In this document: piece by piece, positions 62,748 through 64,000 of the stretch
Numbering within the stretch: the stretch's first letter is position 1
How the letters are laid out: each line of letters starts with the position of its first letter
Assembly: GCA_965249525.1 (NCBI GenBank)
Contig: OZ252237.1
Coordinates: forward strand, 868,001-932,000
From: G965240465 sp965249525
GTDB lineage: Bacteria > SAR324 > JACQKK01
Direction: 5' to 3'
Length of the DNA: 64,000 bases
Position numbers and translations under genes: made by a program
The notes under the pieces: generated by a model
The model's database searches: none
Told to the model about the DNA's origin: nothing
The model's input: only the letters and a program-made list of their open reading frames with translations

Positions 62748-63571
62748 TCAGTGGTCATTTTTTTCAGTATGAGGGCAGCGGCACAGGCTGCACCGTAGCC
62801 GTTATCAACATTGACCACCAGCACCCCTGGGGCGCAAGAATTAAGCATGGTCAACACTGCGCTGAGACCGCCTATGCCTGTGCCGTAACCGACACTGGTA
62901 GGCACAGCAATCACCAGTGCTGGGGTGAGTCCTGCGGTGGCAGCAGGGAGAGCGCCATCCATGCCTGCCACTGCAATCACGACTTGGGCTTGTTCCAAGC
63001 TTTGTTGATGTGCCAGCAGCCGTTGGATGCCTGCGATGCCTACATCGGCAATGAGGCGGGGCTGGCAGCCGAGAAATTGGGCGGTTTCCAGGGCTTCTGT
63101 GGCTGTGGGGAGGTCTGCTGTGCCTGCACACAGTATCAGCAATTGTGGATGGGATGGTTCTTGCTGGGGGAGGGATAAATCTTTGCTGTCGGCTGCTGCC
63201 AGGCCTTTTTTGAGGTGTGGGGCTATGGCAAGTGTTTGTGCCAGGGGATGGTAGCGTCCTTGGCTGGCGGGCTGCCATTGTGATGCCAGCTGGCGGTGTG
63301 CGGTTGGCGAGAGCTGTGTTACCAGCAGCAAGGATTGTCTTGCCAGCATTTGCTGGCAGATGCTGACCAATTGTTCGGTGGGTTTGCCAGCTGCGAACAC
63401 GGCTTCTGGCAGCCCTGTGCGACGGCGACGGTTGTGGTCTAGCTTGGCAAAGCCTAGATCTTGGTAGTGTTGGTTTTCCAGCTGTTCCAGGGCGTCGGCT
63501 GCAGAAAGCTCACCCTGCTGGATTTGGCGCAGCAGCACCATGACCCGAGACATATCTACAGAGCTGGTCAT
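62741..63571 (-). CDS. larB: Nickel-pincer cofactor biosynthesis protein LarB
   Basis: LarB carboxylates and hydrolyses nicotinic acid adenine dinucleotide as the first step to the nickel-pincer nucleotide of lactate racemase-type enzymes. The AIR carboxylase-like C-terminus has DVGIAGIQRLL, VVIAVAGMDGALPAATAGL, VIAVPTSVGYGTGIGGL and MLNSCAPGVLVVNVDNGYGA; the N-terminus has DLGFAKLDHNRRRRTGLPEAVFAAGK. larC and larE are not in the window. It lies 38 bp downstream of gatB on the same strand. Confidence 0.88.
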   Translation of the reverse strand: MTSSVDMSRVMVLLRQIQQGELSAADALEQLENQHYQDLGFAKLDHNRRRRTGLPEAVFAAGKPTEQLVSICQQMLARQSLLLVTQLSPTAHRQLASQWQPASQGRYHPLAQTLAIAPHLKKGLAAADSKDLSLPQQEPSHPQLLILCAGTADLPTATEALETAQFLGCQPRLIADVGIAGIQRLLAHQQSLEQAQVVIAVAGMDGALPAATAGLTPALVIAVPTSVGYGTGIGGLSAVLTMLNSCAPGVLVVNVDNGYGAACAAALILKKMTTEK

Positions 63572-63609
63572 ACATTTTCACAGCTGCTGTTGTGGCTGTG
63601 GCAGGAGAC

Positions 63610-64000
63610 TTATCCTACCAGCTTTTTTTGCAACATTTCGTTAATCATGACGGGATTGGCTCGTCCCTTGGTGGCTTTCATCACTTGTCCTACAAAAAAT
63701 CCAAACACCCGCTGCTTGCCTCCGCGAAACTGCTCCACCTGTTCGGGATGTTCCTCTACCACCTTTTCCACCACAGCCAGCAGTGCATCTGCATCGCTTA
63801 GCTGCATCAACCCCTCTGCCTCCACAATCTGCTGCGGTGACTTGCCTGTGTGAAACATCCTCTCAAACACTTCTTTTGCCAATTTGTTGCTGAGAGTGCC
63901 TTCTGCAACCATCGTAATCAGCTGCGCCAGTTCTTTTACCCCAAACTTTAGGTCTGCTATGGTGCATTTTTCCTCATTCAGAAGCGCCGCTACTTCCACC
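63610..64000 (-). CDS. gatB: Aspartyl/glutamyl-tRNA amidotransferase subunit B (3' part)
   Basis: C-terminal about 130 residues of GatB, which binds misacylated Glu-tRNA(Gln) in the GatCAB complex. The YqeY-like tail is seen: AEGTLSNKLAKEVFERMF, VEKVVEEHPEQVEQFRGGK and FGFFVGQVMKATKGRANP, ending KKLVG. The gene runs out of the window at 64000, so the catalytic part is not visible. larB follows 38 bp downstream. Confidence 0.93.
   Translation of the reverse strand, partial: VEVAALLNEEKCTIADLKFGVKELAQLITMVAEGTLSNKLAKEVFERMFHTGKSPQQIVEAEGLMQLSDADALLAVVEKVVEEHPEQVEQFRGGKQRVFGFFVGQVMKATKGRANPVMINEMLQKKLVG

Overview
The window is a 64 kb stretch of bacterial chromosome with mixed core and accessory content. 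Lipoboxes, outer-membrane-type proteins, an MltD-like transglycosylase, PerM, a CtaA/CtaB pair, ScpA, RuvB, Lon and GatB point to a Gram-negative proteobacterium, probably a gammaproteobacterium. Secreted ankyrin proteins, a Sel1-repeat protein and many cell-surface polysaccharide genes would fit a host- or surface-associated life, but that is inference. I see no rRNA, CRISPR array, insertion sequence or replication origin. There is one tRNA gene, tRNA-Pro(UGG).

Layout. 1-6.0 kb: end of a LivH permease, argH, an unrecognised gene with CheA-like C-terminal features, thiL, ruvB. 6.2-12.7 kb: an outer-membrane lipoprotein and a large unrecognised protein, galE, a GT2 glycosyltransferase coupled to an RluA-type pseudouridine synthase. 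12.8-16.8 kb: a three-gene operon of an AMP-forming acyl-CoA synthetase, a MenB/BadI-like crotonase and a mandelate racemase-like enolase. 16.9-23.7 kb: two copies of a GH16-like lipoprotein gene surrounding a DHPS-like gene, an MltD-like gene and tRNA-Pro. 23.9-27.7 kb: perM, scpA, an unrecognised gene, a frameshifted ankyrin gene. 27.8-40.2 kb: polysaccharide and envelope genes (phosphoethanolamine-transferase-like fusion, Gfo/Idh/MocA dehydrogenase, ABC exporter, methyltransferase, two-domain dehydrogenase, asparagine synthase, transglutaminase-like protein). 40.3-50 kb: moeA, lon, an IolE-like gene, Sel1 protein, tyrosine recombinase, second ankyrin gene, aldo/keto reductase, HesB/IscA protein, aroQ. 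50-55.4 kb: heparinase-like protein and two tandem, very similar GT4 glycosyltransferases. 55.4-61.3 kb: a heme A/cytochrome oxidase assembly operon (ctaA, ctaB, ABC-2 exporter, DUF420) downstream of argG. 61.7-64 kb: trxB, larB and the 3' end of gatB.

The most striking region is the GH16 pair. The duplicated block begins inside the last 15 nt of the tRNA-Pro gene. Upstream of the catalytic motif every codon difference I found between the copies changes the amino acid, and a dense patch of changes covers the catalytic loop, where the usual acidic middle residue is Gln in one copy and Glu in the other. Copy 2 has also lost ATG and its strong Shine-Dalgarno. This looks like a diversifying secreted-enzyme family placed at a tRNA end.

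A second theme is short tandem repeats (7 to 77 bp) scattered through genes and spacers, with in-frame units inside coding regions. A third is gene duplication followed by divergence (GH16, GT4, ankyrin). Genes 27801-30140 and 38996-40186 look more AT-rich than their neighbours and may have been acquired.
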